From the NCBI GenBank assembly GCA_011316305.1, contig SAUG01000057.1, positions 1-64,000 on the forward strand: 64,000 bases of DNA, written 5' to 3'. The position numbers were made by a program, and so were the translations under genes. The stretch's first letter is position 1. Each line of letters opens with the position of its first letter. The stretch is from Rusavskia elegans (lineage: Eukaryota > Ascomycota > Lecanoromycetes > Teloschistales > Teloschistaceae). Below are positions 62,683 through 64,000 of this stretch, piece by piece. Below the pieces are notes generated by a model, which saw only the letters and a list, made by a program, of their open reading frames with translations, had not been told where the DNA came from and searched no databases.

Positions 62683-64000
62683 CTGAACTAAGTATATAAA
62701 AAGGAAATGGCAGGGCCTTGGCGCCGTAAGCTACTAGATCTAATCGGTACTAGCGCCCTGAGCGCCTTAGTATAATTATTATACGTAATATATACTTCTA
62801 ATACTTCTATACGAATAATATACTATATATATACCGAAAGTAAAAATTAAACTAGCTCGCTATATACTCGCTAAAAACCTATAGGAAAAAGAGTTTATAT
62901 ATAAAGCGAGAATAAGGCTTAAAGAATTCCTATAGTAGATATATATTACGAGAAAGATAAAATAAAAGAATAAGATTCCTATAGTAGATCTACGTATATA
63001 AAATATAAAAACCGAAATCTAGATAAAAGGAAATAGAGTTCCTATAGTATTCTAAACCCCCTATAGTAGTAGTATACTCGATTAAGTACTGATATAGATA
63101 CTAGTTTATAATATAAATCTATTTAAAGTATTTAAAACGGATATCGCCTAATTTAAAGAGCGTATCTAGGGTTTCGGTAATCGAAAGTACCTATTTAGTA
63201 GTAAATCGTAGGTACTAGCGGTCGTTATTATTACCGCTAAAGTACTATAGGGTATAGATATTATATTTCTTTTTAATTTATTTAAAAAGCGTATATTAAA
63301 CGCCTATTAGGATATTATAAGCTTTTATAGATATATCGAAGGTTATATCGCCTAGGTAGTTTAAGATATAGAGGTATTTACTATAGCCTCGAGGATTAAT
63401 ATAAGTTTTCGGATTATTAATAATTATAGCGCTTTAGTAGTACTATTTCTAGAATTCCTATAGAATCCTATAGTTAATTTAATAATATAGCTAGATAGCG
63501 AAGATCCTAATACGTATTTATATATTATTACTATCTAGCTATAGGTAACTAAAAATATCGCGATCCTAAAAGCTATTAATATTATCTTTTATCTAATAGC
63601 GTTTAGATTCGAGACTTAGATAAAATAGTACTCGAGGGTAGAAGTAGAATAGATTATTATTATAGTTTATAAAGGCGATATAAATTCGAAAGTTATCGAG
63701 TAGTTTATTAAAAACTTCGATATATATATATAGATCGAGTTTTCTAAAGATATAGGCGGTAAAGTTAAATCTTTAAAGACTATTTACTATAAATAATATT
63801 TAATAGAAACGTAGAATATAAGAAATCGAACAGTATAATTTATATATTAGATAGTATAAGATTAGTAAAGATATACTCGGAAATATAGTAGTAGTAGATA
63901 GTAGATAAAAATATATAGCGGGCGGCTAGCGGCTAGGGCGCTAATTATAGTATACCCGCGCTAGCTCCGAAAGACCTTATACGGTACCCAGGCTACTACT

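Larger units (their letters stand above)
61671..64000 (-). mobile_element. Copia element C4, left part only, cut by window end
   Basis: The LTR is in two pieces, 61671-61738 and 62696-62803, together 176 bp and separated by family D. From 62804 the interior follows C1 through the region between LTR and RNase H. The preceding TATAA (61666-61670) is the probable left target duplication. It is inserted in C3 gag. Confidence 0.82.

Overview
The window looks like heterochromatin-type DNA of a filamentous ascomycete (Pezizomycotina). Almost all of it is transposon debris damaged by repeat-induced point mutation (RIP). CA and TG dinucleotides are nearly absent over tens of kilobases while CG, CC and CT persist, which is the footprint of C-to-T change at CpA on both strands. 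This has removed most ATG, TGG, CAA, CAG, CAC and CAT codons, so no intact protein gene survives. The old genes can still be read as long frames broken only by TAA or TAG where Gln or Trp codons stood. The species cannot be named from this sequence.

Left part (1-20.7 kb). Copies of a 0.94-kb repeat called here family D sit beside unclassified repeat blocks E and F. A Ty3/gypsy element (3797-18848, minus strand) has split one D copy, and a complete Ty1/copia element (C1, 4249-11893, minus strand) sits inside the gypsy element. Two hAT-like MITEs lie in the D copy at 292-1877.

Middle (20.7-27 kb). This is a cluster of small elements: three copies of a tRNA-derived SINE, two more hAT-like MITEs with 8-bp target duplications, further D copies, and a GC-rich Tc1/mariner-type MITE nested in one of the hAT-like MITEs.

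Large TIR element H (27018-37140). It is about 10.1 kb long, has 16-bp terminal inverted repeats, and is inserted in a D copy. It holds a very long minus-strand gene relic and a divergent plus-strand one. Neither resembles a common transposase. This is the best candidate for something undescribed.

Right part (37-64 kb). A copia fragment is split by a 520-bp insert that escaped RIP. It is followed by blocks F and E in inverted order relative to the left part, by a second complete copia element (C2, 44746-52342) inside a D copy, and by a nest in which a copia fragment is hit by copia C3, C3 by copia C4, and the C4 LTR by a complete D copy (61739-62682). C4 runs off the window.

Blocks D-E-D-F occur twice in opposite orientation. 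Each copy carries different later insertions, so the duplication predates gypsy G, copia C2, MITE1, MITE2 and the right-arm SINE. No host gene, tRNA gene, rRNA, CRISPR array or telomere repeat was seen.
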